A DNA stretch of 64,000 bases, from contig CAKUCW010000011.1 in assembly GCA_934643825.1 (NCBI GenBank), positions 1-64,000 on the forward strand. The letters are read 5' to 3'. Source of the stretch: an uncultured Clostridia bacterium. GTDB taxonomy: Bacteria > Bacillota > Clostridia > Christensenellales > Aristaeellaceae. The notes under the pieces were generated by a model that was given only the letters and a program-made list of their open reading frames with translations, did no database searches and was not told the DNA's origin. This document shows, piece after piece, positions 36,485 to 44,674 of the stretch; the stretch's first letter is position 1; every line of letters starts with the position of its first letter. Made by a program: the position numbers and the translations under genes.

Positions 36485-37012
36485 ATGAACAAGAACATTC
36501 AAAAACTGACCTACTCCGCGCTGTACCTCGCCATCGCGCTGGTTCTGCCCTTCCTGACCGGACAGATTCCGCAGATCGGTTCCATGCTCTGCCCGATGCA
36601 CATCCCCGCCCTGCTCTGCGGATTCGTCTGCGGCTGGGGCTGGGGGCTGGCGGTCGGCTTCATCGCGCCGCTCCTTCGTTCCGTGCTTTTCGGTATGCCC
36701 GATATGTTCCCGACCGCCGTTTCCATGGCGTTTGAGCTGGCGGTATACGGTGCTGCCGCCGGTGCGCTGTACCGCGCTCTGCCCAGGAAAACCGTCAGCG
36801 TCTACCTGTCCCTCATCATCGCCATGATCGCCGGACGGCTCGTATGGGGCGTCATGCGCTATCTGCTCGCGGGTCTGGCGCACAGCACCTTCACCCCCGC
36901 GCTCTTCCTCGCCGGCGCGGTCACAACCGCCATCCCCGGCATCATCCTGCATATCATCCTCATCCCCGCTCTGGTCATTGCGATGGACAAAGCGCGGCTC
37001 ATTCCCGACTGA
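36485..37012 (+). CDS. ECF transporter substrate-binding (S) component
   Basis: A 175-residue membrane protein with about six hydrophobic spans. It starts MNKNIQKLTYSALYLAIALVLPFL, which has the ALxxAxxxVLPF pattern by which group II S components contact the shared EcfT subunit; IPALLCGFVCGWGWGLAVGFIAPLL and AVTTAIPGIILHIILIPALV follow. Such proteins bind vitamins or precursors and use a general EcfAAT module encoded elsewhere. The substrate cannot be told; no riboswitch precedes it. It is 23 bases after the lipoprotein gene and 14 bases ahead of the kinase-like gene. Confidence 0.8.
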   Translation: MNKNIQKLTYSALYLAIALVLPFLTGQIPQIGSMLCPMHIPALLCGFVCGWGWGLAVGFIAPLLRSVLFGMPDMFPTAVSMAFELAVYGAAAGALYRALPRKTVSVYLSLIIAMIAGRLVWGVMRYLLAGLAHSTFTPALFLAGAVTTAIPGIILHIILIPALVIAMDKARLIPD

Positions 37013-37026
37013 CGGAGGGCATTTTC

Positions 37027-38088
37027 ATGAATTCCGATAACCAGACCCGCGCCTTTCTCCTCGCGCATTGCCAAGCCTATCCCCGGCTTGAACTGACCGA
37101 CCTGTTCAAGGCACTGTATCAAAGCGCATGCGGCTGTGAGCATCTGGTCGGCGACGCATCCGCCGCCGCGGCGTATATCACCGACGAAGCGGCGTCCTGC
37201 AAGCCGCATTCGGGCGCGGTCATCGAGCCTCTGGACGGCGAATATGTCCGCGTGCATCTCGATATTTTAAAGGACGGTCTGAGCGCGGATACGTTTGCGC
37301 GTCTTTTTGCATGCTCTGCCGAGCATCACGACGGCGCAAAAGCCCTGCTTGAGGAAAAGCTCGACGTTCTGCTCCGCCTTGCCGCGCAGGGCGAGATTCC
37401 CTTTTCGCTTGAGGCGACCCGCGCCGCCGTGGACGCATGGAAAAAAGCCGGTCTCCCCGCCTGCCATCATTCCGAAACCTTCCGCCGCGCTTACGCGCCC
37501 GCCTACCGCCTGATGAAAGCGGAATACGCCCGCCTTCTGCCGCTGCTCTCGCGCATTGACGCCGCCCTGCGCGACAGCGACCGCGTGCTGCTGGCTCTGG
37601 ACGGCGCATGCGCCAGCGGAAAAACGACGCTCGCCGCGTTCCTCCAGCGGCTGTATGGCTGCCCCCTGTTTCACATGGATGACTTCTTTCTCCGCCCCGA
37701 GCAGCGCACGCCCGAACGCTATGCCGAGCCGGGCGGCAATGCGGACAGGGAACGCTTTCTCGCCGAGGTGCTGATTCCGCTGCGTGCAGGCGAAACCGTG
37801 CAATATCGTCGATTCGATTGCTCCACCTTCACCGTTTTGCCGCCCAAGCCCATTGCCGCGGGCAGGCTGAACGTCATCGAAGGCACATACAGCCTGCATC
37901 CCGACCTTGAAAAGCAGTATGACCTTTCCGCCGTGCTGAAAATCCCGCCCGACCTCCAGCGTGAACGCATCATCATGCGCAACGGCGTTGAAATGGCGCA
38001 GCGTTTCTTTGACACATGGATTCCCCTTGAGGAGCGTTACTTCAACGCCCTGCGTCCGGATCTGCGCTGCACGGTGGTTCTCGACTGA
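37027..38088 (+). CDS. Uridine-kinase-like P-loop protein with N-terminal extension
   Basis: A 353-residue cytoplasmic protein. The start at 37027 follows GGAGGG at seven bases; the longer frame from 36844 lies in the previous gene. The C-terminal 180 residues form a P-loop kinase of the uridine kinase type: Walker A LALDGACASGKTTLAAFL, FHMDDFFLRPEQRTPERYAE, VLPPKPIAAGRLNVIEGTYS and RIIMRNGVEMAQRFFDTWIP. The first 170 residues (LELTDLFKALYQSACGCEHLV) form a separate helical domain whose family I do not know. The adjacent S component may import the substrate; a vitamin or nucleoside is possible. Confidence 0.75.
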   Translation: MNSDNQTRAFLLAHCQAYPRLELTDLFKALYQSACGCEHLVGDASAAAAYITDEAASCKPHSGAVIEPLDGEYVRVHLDILKDGLSADTFARLFACSAEHHDGAKALLEEKLDVLLRLAAQGEIPFSLEATRAAVDAWKKAGLPACHHSETFRRAYAPAYRLMKAEYARLLPLLSRIDAALRDSDRVLLALDGACASGKTTLAAFLQRLYGCPLFHMDDFFLRPEQRTPERYAEPGGNADRERFLAEVLIPLRAGETVQYRRFDCSTFTVLPPKPIAAGRLNVIEGTYSLHPDLEKQYDLSAVLKIPPDLQRERIIMRNGVEMAQRFFDTWIPLEERYFNALRPDLRCTVVLD

Positions 38089-38115
38089 CAAATTCAACTT
38101 TTTTCACCGAAAGGG

Positions 38116-38144
38116 TTGACAAATCCGACCGAATTTCGTATAAT
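38116..38144 (+). promoter_or_regulatory. Promoter of tRNA-Leu
   Basis: TTGACA (38116-38121), 17 bases, TATAAT (38139-38144): perfect consensus, 37 bases before the tRNA. Confidence 0.9.
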
Positions 38145-38181
38145 CATATTCGTTGCACGGCATGTGCAGCGAAGTTCATAT

Positions 38182-38266
38182 GCGGTAGTGCTGGAATTGG
38201 CAGACAGGCACGTTTGAGGGGCGTGTGTTGTACGACGTATGGGTTCAAGTCCCATCTACCGCACCA
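38182..38266 (+). tRNA. tRNA-Leu (anticodon GAG), CCA encoded
   Basis: The 85-base class II tRNA has acceptor stem GCGGTAG/CTACCGC, D arm, anticodon loop TTGAGGG, an extended variable arm, T arm GGGTTCAAGTCCC and an encoded CCA. An intrinsic terminator follows. A 17-base near-copy of its 3' end (one mismatch) occurs at 39016-39032. Confidence 0.95.
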
Positions 38267-38277
38267 AACCAATATAA

Positions 38278-38320
38278 TCCGAACCCAATTTTCCGAATCG
38301 GAAATGGGTTCGGATTTTTT
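38278..38320 (+). terminator. Intrinsic terminator of tRNA-Leu
   Basis: TCCGAACCCA pairs with TGGGTTCGGA, with an inner TTTCCGA/TCGGAAA stem, then six T. Confidence 0.9.
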
Positions 38321-38507
38321 CTTATCTTCCAATTACAAAGGTACAACAACACACTAGACCTTGCAAGCAAGGTCAGTGTGTAAGGGGCTGAGGTTCCTCG
38401 AAATCCTTGTGAAATAATGATACAGCAATCTTCATATAGGGATATTCTTTTATTGAGGGATATGGTATACTGAACTCAACAAATCGGGATTTGTGGAGGT
38501 GGATTTA

Positions 38508-38885
38508 ATGTGGTTTTGGTGGTTTATGTTAATTTTCGATTTACTCACTCCGATTACAATGCTTATTGGCGGAAGAATGATGTGGAAACATTGTCCGAAA
38601 CGCATCAATGGCATGGCGGGATACAGGACAACTCGCTCCATGAAAAATATGGATACCTGGAGATTTGCACATGACTACTGCGGAAAACTTTGGTGGAAAA
38701 TAGGATGTGTAATGATTATACCATCTGCTTTGATACATATTCCGTTATACCATAGTGATAAGAATACGATTGGATTTGCAGGGTTGATTCTTGCGACAAT
38801 TCAGTGTATTATTATGATTGCATCGTTTTATCCAACAGAGAAAGCTTTGAAAGAGCATTTTCATGATGATGGAACACGTAGATAA
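38508..38885 (+). CDS. SdpI-family small membrane protein
   Basis: A 125-residue protein with about three membrane helices (FMLIFDLLTPITMLIGG, IGCVMIIPSALIHIPL, LILATIQCIIMIASF) and the SdpI signature GYRTTRSMKNMDTWRFAHDYCG. SdpI gives immunity to the SdpC toxin in Bacillus; most family members have unknown roles. The ATG at 38508 is five bases after GGAGGTGG; the in-frame GTG at 38493 overlaps that site and is rejected. A TATACT -10 motif lies at 38466-38471. The gene is AT-rich and sits between tRNA-Leu and a short copy of its 3' end, suggesting transfer. No toxin partner is visible. Confidence 0.8.
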   Translation: MWFWWFMLIFDLLTPITMLIGGRMMWKHCPKRINGMAGYRTTRSMKNMDTWRFAHDYCGKLWWKIGCVMIIPSALIHIPLYHSDKNTIGFAGLILATIQCIIMIASFYPTEKALKEHFHDDGTRR

Positions 38886-39032
38886 ATTCCAGTTTGTTGC
38901 ACTCGCCCATAATATGGGGCTGGCAAGTATACCGGCTATTTTTCCGATGACCAGCGTGTAAAATTCATCGAAAAACAAGTCACGGAAGCAGACGCTTCTG
39001 GTTTGGATTTGGTTTCATCTGCCGCACCAAAC
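38886..39032. other. Possible gene remnant and short tRNA-Leu 3' copy
   Basis: After a TAA, one frame reads YGAGKYTGYFSDDQRVKFIE and on to PNKEPSNC, without a start codon or ribosome binding site. It looks like a gene tail, but I do not recognise it. At 39016-39032 CATCTGCCGCACCAAAC matches the tRNA-Leu 3' end (38253-38269) with one difference. Confidence 0.35.
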
Positions 39033-39069
39033 AAAGAACCTAGCAATTGTTAGGTTCTTTTATTTTTTC
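39033..39069. terminator. Intrinsic terminator
   Basis: AAAGAACCTA pairs with TAGGTTCTTT around eight bases, followed by TATTTTTT on the plus strand. Confidence 0.75.
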
Positions 39070-39099
39070 CTTATGCCGCAAGGAAAAAAATATATCGCT

Positions 39100-39200
39100 T
39101 TGTTTACATCAAGCTGCAAACGCTTTGCATCGTATAAACTTTTTTCATCGATTATGACGCGGGCGATTTCGCACAATTCCCCCATAAAGCAAAAAAGCAA
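39100..39200. repeat. Degenerate copy of the dispersed 95-bp repeat
   Basis: AGCTGCAAACGCTTTGCATCG, then ACGCGGGCGATTTCGCACAATTCCCCC, follow the second half of the 31154 unit. The leading palindrome is lost. It is the only structure seen between the terminator and the gene ending at 39274. Confidence 0.45.
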
Positions 39201-39273
39201 GGGGCATAACTGCCCGATGCTTTCTGCCATCCTGCTTTTCGCTTTGCTCTGATTTGGCTCTACTAAAATTACA

Positions 39274-40584
39274 TCACAGCGCACTGTCCCACGTGACGAG
39301 CTTCGGCACGGAATACGTTTGATCATCTCCGGTTGTGAAGATCATCAATTCGCCGCTCTGCGCATCGACAAGCACTTCCTCCGCGTAAAACTCCTCCCAT
39401 ACCGCATACTCATAGCCCCATTTTGCGTTCAGCTGCTGTTCGCGTTCCCAGTGCGCCTGATTCTCCTTGGTGATGTACTGCATGCTGATGACCCAGCGCG
39501 GAACTGCCCATGCGTAATCGGTCATCTCCGGATCGGAATACAGCACATAGCCCAGCCGGACGGAATACACATGCCGGACATTGCCCGCCTCGATCTCCTT
39601 GCGGATACCTGCCAACACATCCTCCAGCGGCGCAAGCGGAATATCGGCGATTTCCACCGAGCGCACACGAGCCAGCGAACTGCATGTCCGATAATCCGTT
39701 TCATCGACAAAGCGCGAATAGTTCTCGCCGCCATCCAAAACCGAGGCGATGCCCGTGCCGTATTTTTTCACCAGTTTTTCCATCTTGCGGTTGGTTTCCT
39801 TCGTTGAAGGATACATGATCGAATAGTCATGACCGATGCCGATGACACCGCCCATGAGCGGCACGCCGTTGACCATCTGCTCCGCTCGGATGGTATAGTG
39901 ACCGGTATTCCTGTATTCTTTGCCTTTTCCCGTCTGATCCGTCAGAATCGAGCCATAAACCTCAATCGTCTTGGGCTGAAGGACGAAATCATCCTCCGGA
40001 AAACACATGTCGATGTCCTCTTTCCAAAGGCGCATCGCCTCGCTGACCGTCAGGTCGCTGCCGCGCAGACTCGGCTGATTGACGTCAATCTCCCACGGGA
40101 AATGATACGTCGTCGGCTTTGCACGCGGAACCATTCCCTCTCCCTGACTGAAGCGGTATGCGCCATGCTGAAGCCACAGCGTATCGACCGCGTCATAGCC
40201 CACGATCTGGGTCTTCTTATAGTTAACATAGTCGTTTTCGTATCCGAGGAAAAACTCGCTGCTCTTTCCGCCCAGCTCCACTTCGTCGTATTCGATGCTG
40301 TCTTGGCTTCCGCCCTTCCTGCCTTGGATGATGTGGTGATACAGCTCCTCGCTGATTTTTGCGCCCTCCATCGTCAGCACGGGCATCGTTTCCACATTCG
40401 GCACGATGATCGGCGCATCCACCGTCACCTGACCGTTCGGCGCATCAAAGCTCTCCTGCCATACGCCGCCCATCGCCTGTGCCTGCTCATAAAGCTCGGT
40501 CACCGATACATAATCCTGCGCCGACGCGCCCATGCAGACCAGCACAAGCAGCACGCCCATCAGCATTCCCAGTGTTTTCTTCAT
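39274..40584 (-). CDS. Secreted protein of unknown function
   Basis: A 436-residue exported protein with a signal peptide (MLMGVLLVLVCMGASAQ); no lipobox or membrane anchor. The mature part is mixed alpha/beta with blocks such as WQESFDAPNGQVTVDAPI, VVGYDAVDTLWLQHGAYRF-like and WAVPRWVISMQYITKENQ, and ends LVDAQSGELMIFTTGDDQTY, which recalls YcdB/PepSY-style export domains but is not a firm match. I do not recognise the family. GGAAGGGAG precedes the ATG. It is 17 bases after the anti-sigma-like gene, so it is probably the third gene of an ECF-controlled operon and its likely output. Confidence 0.65.
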   Translation of the reverse strand: MKKTLGMLMGVLLVLVCMGASAQDYVSVTELYEQAQAMGGVWQESFDAPNGQVTVDAPIIVPNVETMPVLTMEGAKISEELYHHIIQGRKGGSQDSIEYDEVELGGKSSEFFLGYENDYVNYKKTQIVGYDAVDTLWLQHGAYRFSQGEGMVPRAKPTTYHFPWEIDVNQPSLRGSDLTVSEAMRLWKEDIDMCFPEDDFVLQPKTIEVYGSILTDQTGKGKEYRNTGHYTIRAEQMVNGVPLMGGVIGIGHDYSIMYPSTKETNRKMEKLVKKYGTGIASVLDGGENYSRFVDETDYRTCSSLARVRSVEIADIPLAPLEDVLAGIRKEIEAGNVRHVYSVRLGYVLYSDPEMTDYAWAVPRWVISMQYITKENQAHWEREQQLNAKWGYEYAVWEEFYAEEVLVDAQSGELMIFTTGDDQTYSVPKLVTWDSAL

Positions 40585-40601
40585 CGTCGTACTCCCTTCC
40601 G

Positions 40602-41801
40602 TCAGTTCAAGTGAATGGCTTCCTCTGCATAGCGGGGATCAACGGGCATGAGGGCAAGGTCACCCATCGCATCCGGCAAATCAAAGCGGAGGTGTATCAC
40701 GTGCTTCTGCCCATCGTATTTCATCCATTCGTCGATATTGGGATACTCCACGCCGTCCGCAAGGAGCGTATAGCCTTCGGGAACGTAGTCCTTCGGCGCG
40801 TCGATGCTGACCTCGCCGGAGAGATCCACGTCGGATACGACCAGCGTTGCCTGCGCCGCATAGCCGTCCGCCGTGCCTTCGCCCCTGAGCGTCCGCGTTT
40901 GTCCGGTCACCGGCACGCTGACCGGCACTCGAAGCATCGCCTCACGATTCATCAGGGTCGCCTCGTAGAAGCCGCTTTCATTCTGGACGTAGACCGTGTC
41001 GCAGGTGATGACCGTCAGCACGAACTCGACCGTGTCGCCCGCCTGATATCCTTCCGGCAGTTCCACCTCGCAGTAGGCGCAAATCGTCTGCTCGTCCGCG
41101 TCCTCGCTGCCGCTGTCCACCGGAGTCAGATTCGTTCCGTCCTTCAATTCCACGCCGTCGCCGACGTACGCGCTTCGCTTGACCACATAGCCGCTCTTGC
41201 AGTCCCTAAGCCACTGAGCCACCTTTTCATTTAAGGCATCGTCCAGCCCCAGATCAAACCCATCTTCAAACCGCTCGTCCGGATACGCGGCATCCCAGCT
41301 TGCAAATCCGGTCGCCTCGCCTTCGCCCATAAACAGCCGCTCCCCGTTGATTCGAAGCGTATAGGCATAATAGAGCTTTCTGCCGTCGCAATACGCCTGC
41401 TCCATCGTCAAGTCGTATGTGCGCCCGATTTGCGCATCCAGCAGCGCATCCCGAACAGTTTCGGGCTTTTCATGTTTTGTGCCGCCCACCGTAAGATGTT
41501 TCGTTTCGCCGATCTTGACCGCGGCATTCTCCAACCGCTCCAGCCGCGCATAGCTCGTTTCATCTTCCCTGCCCGTGCGCAGCTGACCGAACAGCCCCAA
41601 TCCGGCGGCAACTGCCATGCTCCCCAGCGCAAGCACCATCACGACAGCAAACACAAGCGTCGCGGACACATGCCGCCTTGCGCTTTTTTCTCCCTCAATT
41701 CTGCTCATGATTGCAGATTCAAGCGATGCGCATGAATGAAGATCAGAGAATTCCGTGTCAATTTCTCTTCGGATGATTTTTTTCATTTCCTCATCACGCA
41801 T
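40602..41801 (-). CDS. Putative membrane anti-sigma factor
   Basis: A 399-residue single-pass membrane protein. Residues 1-42 are a short cytoplasmic helix region, then a helix (ATLVFAVVMVLALGSMAVAAG, about 46-66), and a 330-residue outer part with beta-rich domains (DLSGEVSIDAPKDYVPEGYT) similar to DUF4179-type anti-sigma ectodomains. Its start overlaps the end of the ECF sigma gene by eight bases, the usual sigma/anti-sigma layout. It should hold the sigma factor at the membrane until an unknown envelope signal. The family assignment rests on topology and neighbourhood more than on a clear motif. Confidence 0.7.
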   Translation of the reverse strand: MRDEEMKKIIRREIDTEFSDLHSCASLESAIMSRIEGEKSARRHVSATLVFAVVMVLALGSMAVAAGLGLFGQLRTGREDETSYARLERLENAAVKIGETKHLTVGGTKHEKPETVRDALLDAQIGRTYDLTMEQAYCDGRKLYYAYTLRINGERLFMGEGEATGFASWDAAYPDERFEDGFDLGLDDALNEKVAQWLRDCKSGYVVKRSAYVGDGVELKDGTNLTPVDSGSEDADEQTICAYCEVELPEGYQAGDTVEFVLTVITCDTVYVQNESGFYEATLMNREAMLRVPVSVPVTGQTRTLRGEGTADGYAAQATLVVSDVDLSGEVSIDAPKDYVPEGYTLLADGVEYPNIDEWMKYDGQKHVIHLRFDLPDAMGDLALMPVDPRYAEEAIHLN

Positions 41802-42309
41802 GAAGCTCGTCCCCTCCTTCCAGCAAAGCCCGAAGCGCTTCCCGCGCCTTATCCAGCCGCCTGTGGACGGTGGTCACCGATACGCCCAGCACCTCGGCAA
41901 TCTCGCTTTGGCTCATATCCTCATAGTAATACAGCAAAACAACCTCCCTAAGCTTCTTCGGCATGCGCATGATCTGATCGACCACCTCGGATTTGACCTG
42001 CATCTCCTGCGGAATCTTCACGTCATCCAGATTCACCATGCGCCCCAGATTTCTGAACCATGCGGTTCGCTGTATGTCCCTGCATACATTGATGGCAATG
42101 CGAATCAGCCACGTCTTTTCGCAACTCTCGCCGCGAAACCGATTCAGGCTTCGATATGCCTTTACAAATGTTTCCTGCACGGCGTCTTCCGCCGTCGCCG
42201 CATCCTTTACATACACGCGGCATAGCCGCAGCAAATCTTTTTCATAGGTCTGTATCATTTGACGAATTCTTTCTTCCGGCTGATTGTCCGGGCCCTTGAC
42301 AATGTTCAT
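41794..42309 (-). CDS. ECF-type RNA polymerase sigma factor
   Basis: A 171-residue extracytoplasmic-function sigma factor. Region 2 shows DLLRLCRVYVKDAATAEDAVQETFVKAYRSLNRF, and region 4 shows MPKKLREVVLLYYYEDMSQSEIAEVLGVSVTTVHRRLDKAREALR. It should direct RNA polymerase to envelope-stress promoters, probably its own included. GGAGG lies nine bases before the ATG at 42309. The anti-sigma-like gene overlaps its 3' end. Confidence 0.93.
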   Translation of the reverse strand: MNIVKGPDNQPEERIRQMIQTYEKDLLRLCRVYVKDAATAEDAVQETFVKAYRSLNRFRGESCEKTWLIRIAINVCRDIQRTAWFRNLGRMVNLDDVKIPQEMQVKSEVVDQIMRMPKKLREVVLLYYYEDMSQSEIAEVLGVSVTTVHRRLDKAREALRALLEGGDELHA

Positions 42310-42404
42310 TCCGGCTGCCTCCTTTCTGCTTAGTTAGACGGATATGTCTTCGCGTTTTTTACGCTTTTTCAAAAATTTATCATCATTTTTCAATTCGCGC
42401 CGTT

Positions 42405-42495
42405 TTGGGGGATTCCTTCGCGCCTTCACTTCCGCCGAAGGCTGCAAAATACAGAGTTTTGCCCACGCGGGCGATTTCGCGACATTTTCCATACA
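42405..42495. repeat. Degenerate copy of the dispersed 95-bp repeat
   Basis: CTTCACTTCCGCCGAAGGCTGC, then CCACGCGGGCGATTTCGCGACATTTTCCATA, align with the 31154 unit. The left palindrome is partly lost. Confidence 0.6.
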
Positions 42496-42499
42496 TCAG

Positions 42500-42549
42500 A
42501 AACGGGCATGCGCTCCTTCTCCTTGGAGTGCATGCCCGTTTGGGTTTTT
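42500..42549. terminator. Strong hairpin terminator
   Basis: AAACGGGCATGCGCTCC pairs with GGAGTGCATGCCCGTTT (one mismatch). The T tract is better on the plus strand, but the only gene ending here is the minus-strand transglutaminase gene, seven bases away. Confidence 0.75.
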
Positions 42550-42555
42550 ATTGAA

Positions 42556-43923
42556 TTAAAGCTCTTCGTACAGGGTTACGCGCCTGCTCGTGTCGTATTC
42601 ATCGTCATCCAATGCGCGGGTGAGCGACTCGATCTCGCCGCCCTGATTGTCGTACGGATCATAGCGGATGAACCGTCTGGGCGGGTTGAATTCCTGCTGG
42701 AAATCGCTGCACATCGGCAGACGCCACGGTTCAAGATTGCCGAAATAGAAATTCCAGCGATCCAAATCGCCCGCACGGAATGCCGAGCCGCCGAACGAAC
42801 AATCCGCGTACAGCCAGCCATACGGCGCGATATAGAACCGCGCCCAGTCATGGTGACCCGCGTCATCCGGCTTGGTATACAAACCCGCCTGCCACTTTGC
42901 AGGAATGCCGCACAGCCGGCAGAGCGTGATGAACGTGATTGCCTGCACGCCGCAGTCGCCGCGCAGACCGCTCATGAAGTATTCCGGCAGATTCGTCACC
43001 GTCAGATAAGGCGGCATGTAGCGATAGACCGCCTGTGTGGTGATGAAATCGTAAATCTTTCGCGCCTTGAGCAGCGGATTCGTTTCATCGCCGACGATTT
43101 CCTTCGCCAGCGCACGCAGATACGGCGTAAAGACCACATGCGGCGGCATTTCCTCCGTGTCAAACGTCGGCTGCTCCGCCAGAACCTCGCGGGCATGCGG
43201 CTGGCAGTACGGCGCTTCGATTTCATACGCCAGCTCTGCGCTGACCGTCATGCCCGGCTCATACGGCAATTCAAAATAGACCGTGCGCTGCGGCTCGTCT
43301 GCGGGCGCGATGAACGTCGCCGGATGGGACGTAGAGAGCAGCGCCGCCGACTTGACCTGTGCGCCGACGACTGGAAGCGGCAGATGGATGCGCAGGGTTT
43401 CGCCCGGCGTCAGGCGGTCGCTTTTCACCGTCATTTCCTCGTGCAGCTCAAAGCGGACGTGCATGCCGCCCTCTTCCTTCATCCGGGTGATCATCGCGTT
43501 CAGGCGCTGACCGCGTGCGTCCGCCGCCGCCTGAACTTCGGAATCTTTGGCACGCAGCGCATATTCCTTGCGCACCTTGAGCAGCGCATCCAGACAGTTG
43601 TTTCTGAAATGCACCTCACCGTTGATATAGCGCCAATCCAGCGTGCCGTCGTCGCGCAGAGCCTCCAGCTCATCCTCGGTGAAATCGTTGATGTTTTCCT
43701 GAAGGATGGCGAGCATATCCGCCTGCGTCAGGCGGTAATACTCCGGAATCTCTTTAGCGATAATCAGCTGAAAGCGCAGGCGCTCGTGCAGCGTCTTCGG
43801 CACACGCGGATCCTCCAGCCGCTGGCGGATCACACGCGCCATGCGGTCAAAGTCGCCCGCTTCAAACAGCCGCTGGATATCCGGCGGCAGCGGATAGCTC
43901 AGATAAGATAAATCCTTCGTCAT
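42556..43923 (-). CDS. Transglutaminase-like (cysteine protease fold) cytoplasmic protein
   Basis: A 455-residue protein with no signal peptide or membrane helix. The C-terminal third is a transglutaminase core: Cys324 in LRGDCGVQAITFITLCRLCGIPA, His357 or His358 in GHHDWARFYIAPYGW, and Asp374 in YADCSFGGSAF form the triad. The N-terminal 150 residues are helical (DIQRLFEAGDFDRMARVIRQ) and the middle is beta-rich. Bacterial members act as peptidases or amidases; the substrate here is unknown. It is 15 bases after the isomerase gene with GGAGG between them, so they form an operon. The length is normal for this two-domain type. Confidence 0.85.
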   Translation of the reverse strand: MTKDLSYLSYPLPPDIQRLFEAGDFDRMARVIRQRLEDPRVPKTLHERLRFQLIIAKEIPEYYRLTQADMLAILQENINDFTEDELEALRDDGTLDWRYINGEVHFRNNCLDALLKVRKEYALRAKDSEVQAAADARGQRLNAMITRMKEEGGMHVRFELHEEMTVKSDRLTPGETLRIHLPLPVVGAQVKSAALLSTSHPATFIAPADEPQRTVYFELPYEPGMTVSAELAYEIEAPYCQPHAREVLAEQPTFDTEEMPPHVVFTPYLRALAKEIVGDETNPLLKARKIYDFITTQAVYRYMPPYLTVTNLPEYFMSGLRGDCGVQAITFITLCRLCGIPAKWQAGLYTKPDDAGHHDWARFYIAPYGWLYADCSFGGSAFRAGDLDRWNFYFGNLEPWRLPMCSDFQQEFNPPRRFIRYDPYDNQGGEIESLTRALDDDEYDTSRRVTLYEEL

Positions 43924-43938
43924 AGCCTGCCTCCATGC

Positions 43939-44577
43939 TCAACCGAGCAGCTCACGCACATAGGCGATGATGGCTTCATCCTTGGCATGCGCAAAGAACA
44001 GCTCGGCAAAATGCTCGCCGGCAACCGCGCCGCGCACAAGCTCCTGATCGATGCCCTTCAGGCAGGTGATGAGATCCTTGAGCGTATGCGCACGCACGGC
44101 GTCGAGAATCTTCTTGTTGCGCTGCTCCGGCACAACGCGATCCGCCGGATAGCCGTTGCCGCTGCCGAAGCCGAAGAGCTTCTCAAACGTGTATTCGAGG
44201 TTCAGCTCCGCGCCCCAGCCGAAGCCCTTGGCGAACGGCATGGAAACCGCGTTTCCGTCGTTGATCTGCGCAAACATATATCCGTCGGACGGATCGACCA
44301 CATGACCGCAGAGAACGCCCGGGAAGCTGTTGAGCGCAAGCATCGCGCCCTCGCCCGTGCCGCAGCCGGTCACGACATAATCCGCCGCGCCGGAATTGAG
44401 CAGGATTGCCGCCAGAATGCCGTTCTGCACATAGGTCAGCTGAGCCTCGCCCGCCGTGCCGTACATGCCGTAGTTGTCCACCTCGTGTCCCATCGGGGTG
44501 ACGACCTTCTTGAGCGCCGCCTCGATCTGTGCGTTCTTCGCCGCCTGGCTGTTTTCATTGATAAGTGCAATACGCAT
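43939..44577 (-). CDS. RpiB/LacAB-family sugar-phosphate isomerase
   Basis: A 212-residue protein of the ribose-5-phosphate isomerase B fold: MRIALINENSQAAKN, VVTGCGTGEGAMLALNSFPGV and DRVVPEQRNKKIL. These proteins interconvert aldose and ketose phosphates. The exact substrate is unclear because family members with this longer C terminus differ from classical RpiB (about 150 residues). The ATG at 44577 follows GGGAGGG; the longer frame to 44634 begins in the leader hairpin and is rejected. The promoter carries a palindromic operator. It is co-transcribed with the transglutaminase-like gene. Confidence 0.85.
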   Translation of the reverse strand: MRIALINENSQAAKNAQIEAALKKVVTPMGHEVDNYGMYGTAGEAQLTYVQNGILAAILLNSGAADYVVTGCGTGEGAMLALNSFPGVLCGHVVDPSDGYMFAQINDGNAVSMPFAKGFGWGAELNLEYTFEKLFGFGSGNGYPADRVVPEQRNKKILDAVRAHTLKDLITCLKGIDQELVRGAVAGEHFAELFFAHAKDEAIIAYVRELLG

Positions 44578-44582
44578 AAAAA

Positions 44583-44661
44583 ATACCCTCCCGACCAATA
44601 TCGTGTATCGCGGTTCAGCCGCGTATAGATACACAATACCGCCCCTTTAAGGGGTTGTCAA
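44583..44661 (-). promoter_or_regulatory. Promoter with palindromic operator and leader hairpin
   Basis: On the minus strand TTGACA (44661-44656), 17 bases, TATTGT (44638-44633). The spacer holds the palindrome CCCCTTAAAGGGG. The leader then forms GTGTAT/ATACAC with an inner CGCGG/CCGCG stem. A repressor binding between -35 and -10 is likely. Confidence 0.65.
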
Positions 44662-44674
44662 GAGGGTGAGCAAA

